Shown: positions 9,294 to 18,768, counted from the first letter of the stretch. The stretch is 53,318 nt of DNA from Candidatus Odyssella thessalonicensis L13 (GCF_000190415.1 NZ_AEWF01000012.1:1-53318); one strand, 5' to 3'. Translations and numbers: made by a program. Notes: generated by a model not told the origin, from the sequence alone.

Positions 9294-9837
9294 TTGTATA
9301 TAGGGCCTTCATTTACCGCTCTTGACAAGATAGGAGTAACCTCAAAACGGTATTATTATTTTTAATCTAACCAAGATAAATACTAAAAAATTACCGAATA
9401 ATCCAGATAAATTTTTATAAGGCTAAACAGTTTTCAACTGATAAAAATATCAGCGTTATTACAAGATATTCAGAGTTGAGAATGAAAGTGTTATTTGAGA
9501 GGGTCGCCTTTAAATTAAGTCAAGTATATGGGTATTTAAAAGGGGTGTAGAAATAAGATTTTACAATGAACAGTGATTCTTGGAGGGTCGCTTTAGCGAT
9601 TTAATCTTAATCATATTCAAACATGTCTCTGAGCAGCGTCGCTTCAATGATTTTAATAGTCAGAAAGCAATCCATTTAAGCCTTTCCTTTACTTATAAAT
9701 TAAATTGCTGTCTTGAAGATCCTTGATTAATCTTCGCCTTAATTCTAGTAAATCTGATAAAAGCCCCGACTTAACCCGATCTTAAGAATATACGTTCATA
9801 CTTTAGGGACTTGGCTGGATAAAAAAAGGGCTTCTTT
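9294..9837. other. Gene-free region upstream of the PLD-like gene
   Basis: No coding frame is visible. The stretch contains several related tracts around 9501, 9586 and 9640 (GGGTCGC or GCGTCGC followed by T-rich sequence), and a small palindrome TCGCTTTAGCGA at 9588-9599. These may be regulatory or the remains of a decayed gene. No clear SD precedes the ATG at 9838. Confidence 0.4.
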
Positions 9838-12393
9838 ATGATAAAAAGCGACCCATCTCGCTATGCATTGGGTATTATTCTATCCATCTTATCCTATCTA
9901 CCTCTCAGTTGGGCTACCGATAATTCGAGTCAAAGCTCACAGGACTCTAATCAATCGGAGCTTATCAGTACTTATTACTCTTCTGAGCTTGCTTACCAAC
10001 TTAAAACTCCTGCTTTATCGACCGAAGGAAAAAGTCAAACTCCTTATCCTGGATTTATCTTGAAAGAGAAAATCGAGAATGTGTCTGTTGAGTCGTGTGT
10101 GAGTTTAGGAGGTTCTTGTACCCAGAAAGTGGCTGAGATTATCAAACGGGCAGATGAGTATGTCGTCTCTTTTATGTATCGCTATAATTCCCCTGCCATC
10201 ACTGATGCACTCGCGGATGTCCACCTTACTGCTGCTCAGACGCCCGTTCTTGTCTTTCTTGATTACAAGCAATTTTATGAGGCTCGAGATACCTATTTAG
10301 GGTACAACAATTATCTGGTCGAAAATGTTCCTACTTCCTTAGTTAAGATTGGCTCTAAGAGTTTCCATCATAAGATTGTTATTGCAAAGAGATATAATGA
10401 AGAGGCGACAGTTATTGTTGGCTCGGCTAATGCAACCTATGAATCAGATAACATCCATTCAGAAGATCTTACAATTATCCGCAGTAACAAGCTGGCTGCT
10501 ATCTATCTTAAGGAATTCTATAAAATGATGAACTCGCAGGGCGTAGAAACTTATGATATCAATCGTAAGGAGGTTGGTTTAGCCAATCTTAAGACTCTTA
10601 AGCGTTTGACAGAGCAAACTGAAAACTCGCAAGAGGATGACGTACAGATGGCCGAGAGAGATATACCCTCTTTTATTGGAACCATCACCGCTTTAGCTAT
10701 TTCTTCCGGAACTTCTTCAGAGGGGGGCAACAAAGCTTGCTTAAACATCTTCCAGAATATCTTAAAAGCTAAGAATGATCTCCTCATTTTTTTTGAAAAT
10801 TACTTCACTATGAGCACAGAGGATGCCCCTGAATTAGAAAATAGTACGCCTAAATTAATAGTCCTAGATCATGATTCTAATAACGCCAAATATCTTTACC
10901 ATAGTCTCAAAGAGCCCTCGAATCACCGGTTCCTCTTTCAGCTTCATACTGGAGGGAAATTCCATCATAAATTGGTCATCCAGTACCCTACCCAGGGAGA
11001 GCCCATCCTTTATACTGGCTCTTTTCATCCGTCCGTTAATGCTATCAAGAGTAACTCCGAGAATATGATTGGTATCCAAAGTAGAGGCTTGGCAGATCGA
11101 TATTTATCCTCTATTTTATGGCAGTCAGGATTAGGCAATGTGCCTGAAATCTGGTCCTTTTTAAGAAATTTCCCTGAAGAGTTGGGCTTTAAACAGAATG
11201 AGAGTAGTCTTGCTCAAATTATTGATAAGTTAAAAAATAGAGCCTTTCAAAATATTCAGAGGTTTTGGATGAATACGTTACCTGTCTTAGAATATTTCAA
11301 GATGCGCTCTTTTTCTTATGATGGTGAGTTTCTTGAAGATGAAATAGATTTATTTGAGGATGAGATCACTACCCATATTGACTCTTTTAAACGAGGCAGC
11401 ATTAGTGAGGCTCAGATTGAGGAGCTTGCTTATCTTGCCGAGTCCTTAAGGAGAATGGTTTATATGCCAATTTGGGCTTCACAAGCCCGGTATAATGCTA
11501 ACTATTTAATTGATAATTTTAACATTCCTATAGATTACTTTAAATGGCCTTTCCATCCTCTCTCTTCTAAAGATAATTCGTTGAGAAAGTATTTTAAAAA
11601 GTCTCCCTACATTCAAGACTCGCAAGACTCACCTTCTGACGATCTGTCTTTTCTTGACCTTCAAATGCGGACAAGTAATTCGGTAATTATTGATTTAAAT
11701 GAAGAGAGTATGAAAACGATTTACCAACAGCTTGAAGAAAAAAGAGATCCCAGCAGCCTATTTTTTGCCACTAAGTATCATGCTTTTCTGTGGGATTATT
11801 ATTTGAAAGAGTTTGGCATTTATTATGACCAGACAAATCTGTTACTTCAATTAGGGGATTTCATTAAAAGCGCTGAAGAAGCTTTGAAAGTTTCCTTGGA
11901 AGACGCTAATCAATTAAGAGAAGCGCGAGATAAACTGAGAGGATTAAAAAGGATATATGAAATCTTAGATACTGCCAGCAACTATGAAGGTAACTTTGAG
12001 AAGCTAGCAGAGCTGTATCTGACCTTAAGTGATATTACGGCTTCCTCGGAAGAAGAGCTGGAGAAGCAAGGGGCTTTTTATAAGCGTAAAATTGAAGAGA
12101 GCATGCCGAATAGCTCAAAGAAGGAGAACATTAATATCAATAAAAAGAGAAGATTGAGCGCTGAGGATGAGGATCAAAAAGAGCGCCGTACTAAAAAAGA
12201 GAAACGTACTCAACCCTTAAGCCTAAGCCGATTGGTGAGGCGATTAAAAGAAAACAAGATCCCTTACACCGATATGCACAAAGTCTGTGGGGTAAGCCGG
12301 CATTATTTCAATAAATATATGGTAGATGATCAGCAAGAAGAAGCCCAGAAATGCTCACAACTTCTTCTAGAGAAGTACAAGAAGATACTCTGA
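9838..12393 (+). CDS. Exported phospholipase-D-like protein with basic NLS-like tail
   Basis: The protein has 851 aa with an N-terminal Sec signal (ALGIILSILSYLPLSWA, residues 10-26). Two PLD-type active-site blocks are present: FHHKIVIAKR...VGSANAT at ~176-200 and KFHHKLVIQYP...YTGSFHPS at ~374-400. Each keeps the His-x-Lys pair and the Gly-Ser, but the Asp of the HxKx4D motif is replaced (Lys184, Tyr383). The enzyme may be a divergent PLD/nuclease or a catalytically altered member. Residues ~410-760 are helical and unassigned. Near 766-790 are two clusters of basic residues (KKRRL and KERRTKKEKR), resembling a eukaryotic nuclear localisation signal, followed by a C-terminal helix-turn-helix-like segment (GVSRHYFNKYM). 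A host-directed effector is a reasonable inference. Confidence 0.8.
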   Translation: MIKSDPSRYALGIILSILSYLPLSWATDNSSQSSQDSNQSELISTYYSSELAYQLKTPALSTEGKSQTPYPGFILKEKIENVSVESCVSLGGSCTQKVAEIIKRADEYVVSFMYRYNSPAITDALADVHLTAAQTPVLVFLDYKQFYEARDTYLGYNNYLVENVPTSLVKIGSKSFHHKIVIAKRYNEEATVIVGSANATYESDNIHSEDLTIIRSNKLAAIYLKEFYKMMNSQGVETYDINRKEVGLANLKTLKRLTEQTENSQEDDVQMAERDIPSFIGTITALAISSGTSSEGGNKACLNIFQNILKAKNDLLIFFENYFTMSTEDAPELENSTPKLIVLDHDSNNAKYLYHSLKEPSNHRFLFQLHTGGKFHHKLVIQYPTQGEPILYTGSFHPSVNAIKSNSENMIGIQSRGLADRYLSSILWQSGLGNVPEIWSFLRNFPEELGFKQNESSLAQIIDKLKNRAFQNIQRFWMNTLPVLEYFKMRSFSYDGEFLEDEIDLFEDEITTHIDSFKRGSISEAQIEELAYLAESLRRMVYMPIWASQARYNANYLIDNFNIPIDYFKWPFHPLSSKDNSLRKYFKKSPYIQDSQDSPSDDLSFLDLQMRTSNSVIIDLNEESMKTIYQQLEEKRDPSSLFFATKYHAFLWDYYLKEFGIYYDQTNLLLQLGDFIKSAEEALKVSLEDANQLREARDKLRGLKRIYEILDTASNYEGNFEKLAELYLTLSDITASSEEELEKQGAFYKRKIEESMPNSSKKENININKKRRLSAEDEDQKERRTKKEKRTQPLSLSRLVRRLKENKIPYTDMHKVCGVSRHYFNKYMVDDQQEEAQKCSQLLLEKYKKIL

Positions 12394-12546
12394 GTCTTTG
12401 CTTTATTCTGAAGAAGCTTTGCATAGTATGGAATATGGAAACAAATTTCTCCTCTTCTTCTTCTCACTGGCAAAGAGTTAATTCAAAGCTGACTAATTTA
12501 AAGGCTTCATTGTAAAACTAGAGTATACCGTACACTGATACACCCT

Positions 12547-12575
12547 ACCCTCTTCTGATTATGTCAGAATAGGGT
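12547..12575 (+). terminator. Candidate terminator downstream of the PLD-like gene
   Basis: ACCCTCTTCTGA (12547-12558) and TCAGAATAGGGT (12564-12575) form a 12-bp stem with one mismatch and a 5-nt loop, followed by moderately T-rich DNA. It is the only clear structure in the ~300-bp gap between this gene and the CbrC-family gene. Confidence 0.45.
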
Positions 12576-12712
12576 TACCTTTCTCTATTTATTTGTATAT
12601 GAAATCTAAAATCTAAGTTCTTATATTTATGCTTCGCCTTCTCAGATAGTTTAAGTAGACTGTGAGATAGAATACAACTTTCTAAAAAATGTTTAAAAAA
12701 GGAGAACTTTCT

Positions 12713-13258
12713 ATGAAAGCTTTATTACCTCATTTCAAATATCACCCTGATCCGCTAAAAACAGGAAATGCTATCCAGAAACCTTTCCAGTGTATATGTT
12801 GTTATTTGTTGAAAGAATATGCATATGTAGGTCCTGTTTATTCTATAAAAGATATTCCTGAAGAATCAATCTGTTTGGATTGTATAGCAAATGGGACAGC
12901 AGCTGAAAAATTTGATGCAACATTTGTAGATTTACCTGAGAATGAAAATGTATGCCTCACTGATGAAGAAAAAGACAATTTTTTAAAAAGAACACCAGGT
13001 TATATTAGCTGGCAAGGGCAAGTTTGGTTAGCACATTGTGGAAATATATGTGAATTTCATGGAGACTTTGAACAGAAGGAGCTTTTAGAAAAATTTGAGG
13101 AATTAAAAAATTATGCTAAAGAGTATCTTCGATGCTCTGATGACATATTAAATGAGATCATTAAATATTACGATCCTTCTAGTAATAATAACCCAGCTTT
13201 TTATAAGTTTATATGCCAAGAATGTAGAACAACGTTGCTTTATAGTGATTTTACATGA
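12713..13258 (+). CDS. CbrC family (UPF0167) protein
   Basis: The protein has 181 aa from the ATG at 12713. An in-frame ATG at 12689 exists, but AAGGAG lies between the two with 8-nt spacing to 12713, which decides the start. The N-terminus LPHFKYHPDPLKTG, the paired cysteines QCICC, and CLDCIANG, GYISWQGQVWLAHC and CRTT near the end are characteristic of the CbrC family (E. coli CbrC is linked to colicin E2 tolerance). The Cys pairs suggest metal binding. The molecular role is unknown. It stands alone. Confidence 0.85.
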   Translation: MKALLPHFKYHPDPLKTGNAIQKPFQCICCYLLKEYAYVGPVYSIKDIPEESICLDCIANGTAAEKFDATFVDLPENENVCLTDEEKDNFLKRTPGYISWQGQVWLAHCGNICEFHGDFEQKELLEKFEELKNYAKEYLRCSDDILNEIIKYYDPSSNNNPAFYKFICQECRTTLLYSDFT

Positions 13259-13477
13259 TTGGCTTTCATACCTAAGGTGAGAGGTGTGGCTTTATTTTAC
13301 TTATTTATCATAAATTAGCATAAGATGTTAATGAACCAGATCGATCCTATCTCTTGATAGGAGAAAAACAGAAAATTTAATCTAGTAATGTTAAGGAAAA
13401 ATTATTCAGCACATTACACTTTTATACTGTAATAAAAACGATCGCTTATTTGTTGCTATCGGTTCTGCCAACGGACA

Positions 13478-14032
13478 CTATTCTGGTACTTTCCTTAGGT
13501 ATCTATAAACCGTACTCTTACTCAAACGGAACTTTCGCATTAAAGAGGATATGGTTTCTCCAGCCTCTCTTGCGTGTTTTAATTCTTCGACATCTTTAGG
13601 TGTAAGTACATATTTCCTGCCAAACTTCACTCCCTTTTCTAAAGCTTTACTAATTCCATCAGCTTGGCGCTCTGCGCGGATCTCTGTTTCAAATTGAGCA
13701 ATTGCACCGAGCATGTTGAATAGAAGCCGGCCAGTGGCATCATTTGTATTTATATTTTGGTCAATAACTTGCAGCGCTACATTTTTTCGTTGGAGTTCAT
13801 CTGCAATGTTACAGAGATCCAATGTAGATCTTGCAAGGCGATCTAGTTTTGTGATCACAAGGGTATCCCCTTCTCTCACATACTCAAGACATCTTTTTAA
13901 TTCAGGTCTGTCTGATGTAGTGCCACTTTTCTTCTCTTCAAAAATCTTTGGGCAATGTTTTAGCTTATCTCGTTGAATATCGAGAGACTGACCTTGTGAG
14001 CTGACTCGTGCATAACCAACATAGACTGTCAT
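13478..14032 (-). CDS. Serine recombinase, resolvase/invertase type
   Basis: The protein has 184 aa, the usual length. The catalytic domain begins GYARVSSQGQSLDIQ with the nucleophile Ser11 and Arg9. It continues with the conserved DTLVITKLDRLARS and the long E-helix (FNMLGAIAQFETEIRAERQ). A C-terminal Hin-like helix-turn-helix (ISSLMRKFRLSKSTVYRYLRK) binds the recombination site. Such enzymes resolve plasmid multimers or cointegrates or invert segments. No transposase of the Tn3 type is adjacent, so a plasmid-borne multimer-resolution role is plausible. The AT-rich repeat region directly upstream could hold its site. Confidence 0.92.
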   Translation of the reverse strand: MTVYVGYARVSSQGQSLDIQRDKLKHCPKIFEEKKSGTTSDRPELKRCLEYVREGDTLVITKLDRLARSTLDLCNIADELQRKNVALQVIDQNINTNDATGRLLFNMLGAIAQFETEIRAERQADGISKALEKGVKFGRKYVLTPKDVEELKHAREAGETISSLMRKFRLSKSTVYRYLRKVPE

Positions 14033-14099
14033 GTATCATAATTTCTTAGAGTTTGTAATAAATATATTATGGCACATATTATGATACATATTCAAGAGA

Positions 14100-14820
14100 T
14101 AGTCTCACAAACTATACTTTATGGTATTGCATTAATATGTTATTAGTGTTACTGTTATTACTAGTTTATCCAGTAATACTAGTAATAATGATAACTTTTT
14201 TTTATACAAGTAAGCATATATTACTCTTATTACTTGTATGATCTTGTAATATTTTTTCTTTTAATAAAGGATGTTTGCATTAATGTTTATATTGAATAGT
14301 AAACTCTTTAAGGGTCCTTAAGATCAAGTCATTATAGTGTTATTAGTATTATAGGGTAACCATAGTAATAAAATTATACGTTACATATGAGTAACCAATA
14401 ATACTCGTATTACTTTATTATTGCTCTTACCAGGTAACTTTTGTTATTTTAATAATAGACGTTTGCACAAATGCTTATACTGAAGAGTAGATTCATTATA
14501 GACTCTTAACATTATAACATAATAATGTTATTGATATTACCATGTAATACTAGTAATAACATTATACGATGTATATAAAAATTTAATGCAATCCATATTA
14601 TTTTATTACTACTATTATTAGGTAATAACTATTTTGTAATAAAATATTTATTCTAATGCTTATATGGAAGATAAGCTTATTATACCTTTCTTGCTCCTAT
14701 TCTACAAAGTTAACATTCTCATAATATATATTATTAGTAATACGGGTAATAGCAGTAATTCTTGATTTCTAAGCCATAAATGTTATTGATATTACCATGT
14801 AATACCTAAATTTGATAATC
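14100..14820. repeat. Degenerate ~190-bp tandem repeats, extremely AT-rich
   Basis: Similar blocks begin at 14273, 14462 and 14647 (each TTTG or TTTA, then AATG-TTTATA and GAA-A-TA), a spacing of 189 and 185 bp. Between them are clusters of ATTACTAGTAATA-type palindromic words. A perfect 26-bp direct repeat occurs at 14525-14550 and 14780-14805. No gene is visible in 14033-15079. The layout suggests an iteron or centromere-like region, or decayed tandem duplications. Confidence 0.6.
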
Positions 14821-15079
14821 AGATAACTTTTTAAAATATTAGCATATAGTTAATAGTATAATGTTTACTATATTAACATCTCATCCTTATGAGATATAAA
14901 TAAATTAATCTGTATTATTAAAAAGACTAATAATTAAATAATAATAACCTATAATTTAACTTACTTATTTATGAATATCTTATATTTTACTTCTCAATGT
15001 TTATGAATAAAGGTAATGTTATGCATCGTATATGCTAAAAATTACTTTAAACCAGCAGGACAATTTTAAGGAAAAAGTT

Positions 15080-16141
15080 ATGTATCTCAACCCCAATCTA
15101 TTTTTTCTAATTAAAGATGGTCAATTTGTAGTTTGGGACTATCTTCATCATACACAATTTACTTTAGAACCTGATTATATGGAGCGGTTACGACTTTGGG
15201 GAGAGGGAAAAATTGAGAGCTTATCTACAATTGATAGAGAGTTAGAAGAAGCAAAGCTAATTGCAAAGGAGCCATTCATTCAACAGGAATGAGGATGGGA
15301 TGACCTTTCTAAAATTTTTCATATTGGTACAAGAGACATTGCAGAACATTTGATCGGCTTGAGCCGAGAAGAATGGATTGAAAAGTACTTGGCGTATTGT
15401 AATTCAATTGCAACTCATCCCCCAGCTTTTCATATTCAAAAGGAAGTAGGAGTTAGAGTCCCTCTACCTAACCCTGATCTTTCTTTACTGGATCAAGAAA
15501 AATTTTATTCAGTTGTTAAAAGACGGAAAACCAACCGTTATTTTAAGGGAGAGGAGATTTCTTTAGAAGTCCTAAGTGCACTTTTATTTGTGAGCTTAGG
15601 ACCGCTTCACGAGAAATGGTCTGATTTAGAAGAAAACGGTTTACAAATATTGGGACGACGCAAGTCTTTTCCTTCTGCAGGTGGCCTCCATCCAGAGGAA
15701 GCTTATTTAATTGCACTTCGTGTTAATGGGTTAACGCCCGGAATTTATCATTATGATTCAGTTGCTCATCATTTAACTTTGATAGAAGAAAAATTCGTAG
15801 AAGAAGAATTGATTCCTCTCCTATATGGTCAGTATTTTGCTGAAGGTCTAGCTGCAGGAATATTTCTAACCTCACGTTTTGAAAAGGCTTGGTGGAAGTA
15901 TCCTCATTCACGCGGTTACCGGATGGCGTTAATTGATATCGGCCGCGCATCCCAATCAGTGGTATTAACGGCAACAGCTTTGGGGTTAGACACATGGATG
16001 ACAGGAGCTTTTAGTGACTCACAAGTGGAAAAATTTCTATCACTAAACTGCAATACTGAACAACCAATCTTCTTTGTAGGCTTTGGCCAAGGTAACTATA
16101 GCACCATAGAACCGCAAATGCTCTCTCAGCTGTCCATATAA
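15080..16141 (+). pseudogene. SagB/ThcOx-type FMN oxidoreductase interrupted by an in-frame TGA
   Basis: One frame encodes an N-terminal piece (MYLNPNLFFLIKDGQFVVWD, from ATG 15080, with AAGGA upstream), a TGA at 15290-15292, and then, without any shift, GWDDLSKIFHIGTRDIAEHL and the full nitroreductase-like domain (RRKTNRYF, PSAGGLHPEEAYLIAL, AWWKYPHSRGYRMALIDIGR). Both parts belong to one SagB-family dehydrogenase, the flavoenzymes that oxidise azolines to azoles in thiazole/oxazole-modified peptides. The frame between stop and domain is conserved in appearance, so a single recent nonsense mutation (for example TGG to TGA), readthrough, or restart at TTG 15350 are all possible. No cyclodehydratase or precursor-peptide gene is nearby. 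Confidence 0.8.
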
Positions 16142-16865
16142 CAGTTTTCTTTTAAAATTATAAATTGCCTTTGCATTTCAATTGTCAAAACATACAGTTA
16201 AAAAATAGGTTATATTTAGATCATTTTGAGAGAGTGTATTAATAGGAGCGGGATGTTTTGTTTTCATTGAGCAATATTATGTTTAAAACTCGTAATAAAG
16301 GAAATAGAATCCATAATAATTCTTTATCATATAGCCCAAATGAGTAACTTGTATGCTTATGGGTTTAAAATTGCCCCCTTATAATGTGTATCAGTATTAA
16401 ATTTTCAAGTTGCTTCTCTTATTACCTAAGCGGAAGGATAAAATGAATTTTAGTTATAAATTAACATTAATAATCATAGTTAATCCATAATACCAGTAAT
16501 ACCAGAAACCCTTAATTACCCCTATTATCGTATTTACTTTATTACTGAATAATATGGTGTTCTCTACTCTAACCTATAGGAATTAGGCACATATTTCTAT
16601 GAAAACTAAATTTAGTGCATCCTTTTGAAAGATATTTGAACAACAGGTTATTCGTATTATTTAATAATAAAGTAATTGTGTTAATTCAAGTAACCCTATA
16701 TTACGATATGCCATTGTTACTAGTATTATTATGTTTCTCAATATAACTAATAAGCATGATACTCTCAGCCCTAAGATATATGTTGATCAACTTAAGTATG
16801 CTGATAAGTAAATCTATTAGTATTTATAACATGCTATTAATAAAAGGATTTATTACCTTTGTACT
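16142..16865. other. AT-rich non-coding region with palindromic TAATA words
   Basis: There is no coding frame. The second half (16450-16850) contains many ATTACTAGTATTA-type words resembling those in the 14.1-14.8 kb repeats, in more degenerate form. Together they flank the SagB gene on both sides. Confidence 0.45.
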
Positions 16866-16920
16866 TGGAGTAGCCCCCTAAAAACCGGACAGTAGAGTAT
16901 AGCTCCTAAGATATAGGAAT

Positions 16921-17114
16921 ATGACTAGGAGTAAGGTAGAACAAATCGAGGTCATAACCTCAAGTGAAAGACGGCGCCGGTGGAGTGCATTTGAGAAGAA
17001 AACTATCGTAGAAGAAACTTATGAAATGGGCAAAAGTGTTTCTTATGTAGCGCGTAAGCATGGTTTGAGCCCCTCTCAGCTTTTCTTATGGCGGCGTAAA
17101 ATGGAAGAAGGAGC
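16921..17114 (+). pseudogene. Truncated IS3-family orfA (outer element)
   Basis: The first ~64 codons encode the helix-turn-helix of an IS3/IS2-type OrfA (RRRWSAFEKKTIVEET, VSYVARKHGLSPSQLFLWRRK). The frame then runs into the inserted element at 17115; the residues read after GA are from the inner IS. It is non-functional as a transposase subunit, though the HTH could still be made. Confidence 0.85.
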
Positions 17115-17130
17115 GGTAATCCTCCCAACA

Positions 17131-17958
17131 CTAAAAGGAGTTAAAAGTAGAATTGTTGAAAGCTGCATGCAGCAGCTTTTGCCTAGGCGTTATCCCGCCT
17201 AAGGCCATATTAGGCCTTTCGTTGTTATAATGCCATAACCACGTTGTTGCTTTTTCTTGAACCTGATCAATACTGTCAAATATTTCCTGGTTAAGCCAAT
17301 CATACCTGACGGTTCTATTAAACCTTTCAATATAAGCATTTTGCTGAGGGTTTCCAGGCTGGATATAGGCCAAAGTTATTCCATGCTTGGATGCCCATTT
17401 CTGCAGTTTGTGGCTAATATACTCAGGGCCATTATCACATCTTAACATCTGAGGCTTGCCTCGCCATTCAATGATTTGATCCAACGACCTTATCACCCGT
17501 TCACAAGGTAAGGATAAATCAACCTCTATACCTAACCCTTCTCGGTTATAGTCATCAATGACATTGAATAGACGATAACGACGTTGATCACCAAGCTGAT
17601 CATGCATGAAATTCATTGACCATACTTCATTAATCACTTTAGGGACTTCAAGTTTCTTGGGTTGATCATGAACCAATCGTTTCTTAGGTTTGATCCTTAA
17701 ATTCAGCTCCAGTTCTTTATAAATGCGGTAGACCCGCTTATGATTCCACTTAAACTCTTTCACATTGCGTAAGTATAAAAAGCACAGACCGAAGCCCCAA
17801 TTGCGCCATGTGCTCGTTATTTTAACAAGCCACTCAGCAATGAAGGCATTCTCGTCACTAGGCAAGGGCTGATAGCGAAAGCAAGTTTCACTGATCTGGA
17901 ATATCTCGCAGGCCAGGCGAATGCTAATATTATAGTCTGCTATGCTTTGTTTGGCCAT
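17131..17958 (-). CDS. IS3-family transposase OrfB (DDE integrase core)
   Basis: This 275-aa reading frame is normally made as an OrfAB fusion by -1 frameshifting from orfA. It begins with the HTH_21-like region ([18 protein letters not shown], then [11 protein letters not shown] and [13 protein letters not shown]) and continues to the rve catalytic core: first Asp in [11 protein letters not shown], second Asp in [10 protein letters not shown], and Glu in [20 protein letters not shown]. The C-terminus has the usual [19 protein letters not shown]. All three catalytic acids are present. It catalyses excision and circle-mediated insertion of its element. The frame ends inside the terminal region of the IS. 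Confidence 0.95.
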   Translation of the reverse strand: MAKQSIADYNISIRLACEIFQISETCFRYQPLPSDENAFIAEWLVKITSTWRNWGFGLCFLYLRNVKEFKWNHKRVYRIYKELELNLRIKPKKRLVHDQPKKLEVPKVINEVWSMNFMHDQLGDQRRYRLFNVIDDYNREGLGIEVDLSLPCERVIRSLDQIIEWRGKPQMLRCDNGPEYISHKLQKWASKHGITLAYIQPGNPQQNAYIERFNRTVRYDWLNQEIFDSIDQVQEKATTWLWHYNNERPNMALGGITPRQKLLHAAFNNSTFNSF

Positions 17959-17991
17959 CTCACAGCGTTGAGATGGCTTTAGAACTTTTTT
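17954..17991 (-). promoter_or_regulatory. Programmed -1 frameshift site with stem-loop between orfA and orfB
   Basis: On the minus strand the slippery heptamer AAAAAAG (17985-17991) lies four nucleotides before the orfA stop (17979-17981). A perfect 9-bp hairpin (GCCATCTCA / TGAGATGGC, 17954-17977, 6-nt loop) follows. This is the standard signal by which IS3-family elements make the OrfAB transposase. Confidence 0.85.
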
Positions 17992-18245
17992 CTTAACGCC
18001 TCCTGGATGATTTCTGATTTTAATTGGGCTTCAGCATACATCTTTTTTAAGCGTTGATTTTCAGCCTCTAATTCTTTCAGACGGCAAATCATAGAAGTAT
18101 CCATACCACCATATTTTGCTCGCCATTTATAGAACGTTGCCTGGCTCATCCTATGCTCACGGCATAAGTTAGGCACAGGTATCCCAGCCTCAGCCTGTTT
18201 CAAAATTTCCATAATTTGGCTATCACTGTGTCGGCTTTGTTTCAT
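17979..18245 (-). CDS. IS3-family OrfA (HTH_Tnp_1)
   Basis: The protein has 88 aa. It starts [21 protein letters not shown] with the [27 protein letters not shown], followed by a leucine-zipper-like helix ([20 protein letters not shown]), the normal OrfA layout for DNA binding and multimerisation. It ends RKKF at the slippery A-run from which ribosomes shift into orfB. An SD-like purine-rich tract precedes the ATG. Confidence 0.94.
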   Translation of the reverse strand: MKQSRHSDSQIMEILKQAEAGIPVPNLCREHRMSQATFYKWRAKYGGMDTSMICRLKELEAENQRLKKMYAEAQLKSEIIQEALRKKF

Positions 18246-18317
18246 TGTAAAATCTCCTCTTTCTTTATATGAGATTTTCTACTTTAAAACTCTGCTTTTT
18301 TTAGGGGGGATTACCAG

Positions 18318-18446
18318 CTGAGCTCAGCCCAAGGAGTAATAGAGCAGCTTTCACGATGGTTTGAGCATTATAATAACCATGCCCCTCACAAGGGCTTAAA
18401 AATGCTTGCGCCAAGAGAATACAGACAAGCTCTCTTGGTTGCATAA
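18318..18446 (+). pseudogene. C-terminal remnant of outer IS OrfB
   Basis: Forty-two codons read LSSAQGVIEQLSRWFEHYNN, then HAPHKGLKMLAPREYRQALL and a stop. This is the typical end of an IS3-family OrfB (YN..APHKGL...PREYR). It continues the outer element interrupted at 17114, but the catalytic core has been lost. Confidence 0.8.
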
Positions 18447-18630
18447 GTGATATGGTAGTAACAAACGGAGCTGTAATTTTTGTCCGCTCTTATCGGGGAG
18501 CACTCCAATAAAGGCTATTGATGTTTAGTGTTATCAAAAAGCATTAGCAACCATAAATGAGATAGATCTATGTTTTTTGTAAATAATTAGAGTTATAAGA
18601 GATTGCAATATTCCTTTAAAAACAACAAAC

Positions 18631-18733
18631 GTAATATTATATTACTTGTAACATTTTGTTACTTTAGTTATTGATGTTACAACGTTTTACTGGTAACATG
18701 AATAATAAGAGAAAAGTAAATAACATTAGTTAC
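18631..18733. promoter_or_regulatory. Candidate centromere (parS) or parA operator
   Basis: In the 140 bp before parA there is a perfect palindrome GTAATATTATATTAC (18631-18645), then GTAAC/GTTAC (18648-18662), then ATGTTAC and GTAACAT (18674-18680, 18693-18699), and another GTTAC at 18729. Repeated short inverted words directly upstream of a partition operon are typical for the partner protein's binding site and autoregulation. A strong SD (GAGGAGG) precedes parA. Confidence 0.55.
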
Positions 18734-18768
18734 CTTTTCTAAATGTCTTATTTTCAAGAGGAGGCCTT

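Larger units (their letters stand above)
17115..18315 (-). mobile_element. Complete IS3-family element (inner), ~1.2 kb
   Basis: The ends GGTAATCCTCCC (17115 on) and, from the other side, GGTAATCCCCCC (ending 18315) are inverted repeats that continue imperfectly for ~40 bp (AAAGTAGAA near both). The 3-bp sequence AGC is directly repeated at 17112-17114 and 18316-18318, a target duplication typical of IS3 elements. It contains intact orfA and orfB on the minus strand with a frameshift signal, so it looks recent and possibly active. Confidence 0.9.
16866..18507 (+). mobile_element. Remnant IS3-family element (outer), internally deleted, carrying a nested IS
   Basis: The left end TGGAGTAGCCCCCTAAAAAC (16866 on) and the right end read in reverse (TGGAGTGCTCCCCGATAAGA, ending 18507) are imperfect inverted repeats. 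Inside are the start of an orfA and, beyond the inserted IS, the last 42 codons of an orfB. Without the insertion the element would be only ~440 bp, so most of orfB was deleted before the second IS arrived. No target duplication is apparent. Confidence 0.75.

Noticed and set aside
14100..14820. CRISPR array
   Set aside because: The repeats are ~190 bp apart, degenerate and without uniform spacers; no cas genes are present.
15290..15292. UGA read as tryptophan (altered genetic code)
   Set aside because: Several intact genes here, including the PLD-like gene and traU-trbC-region genes, end at TGA, so a genome-wide reassignment does not fit.
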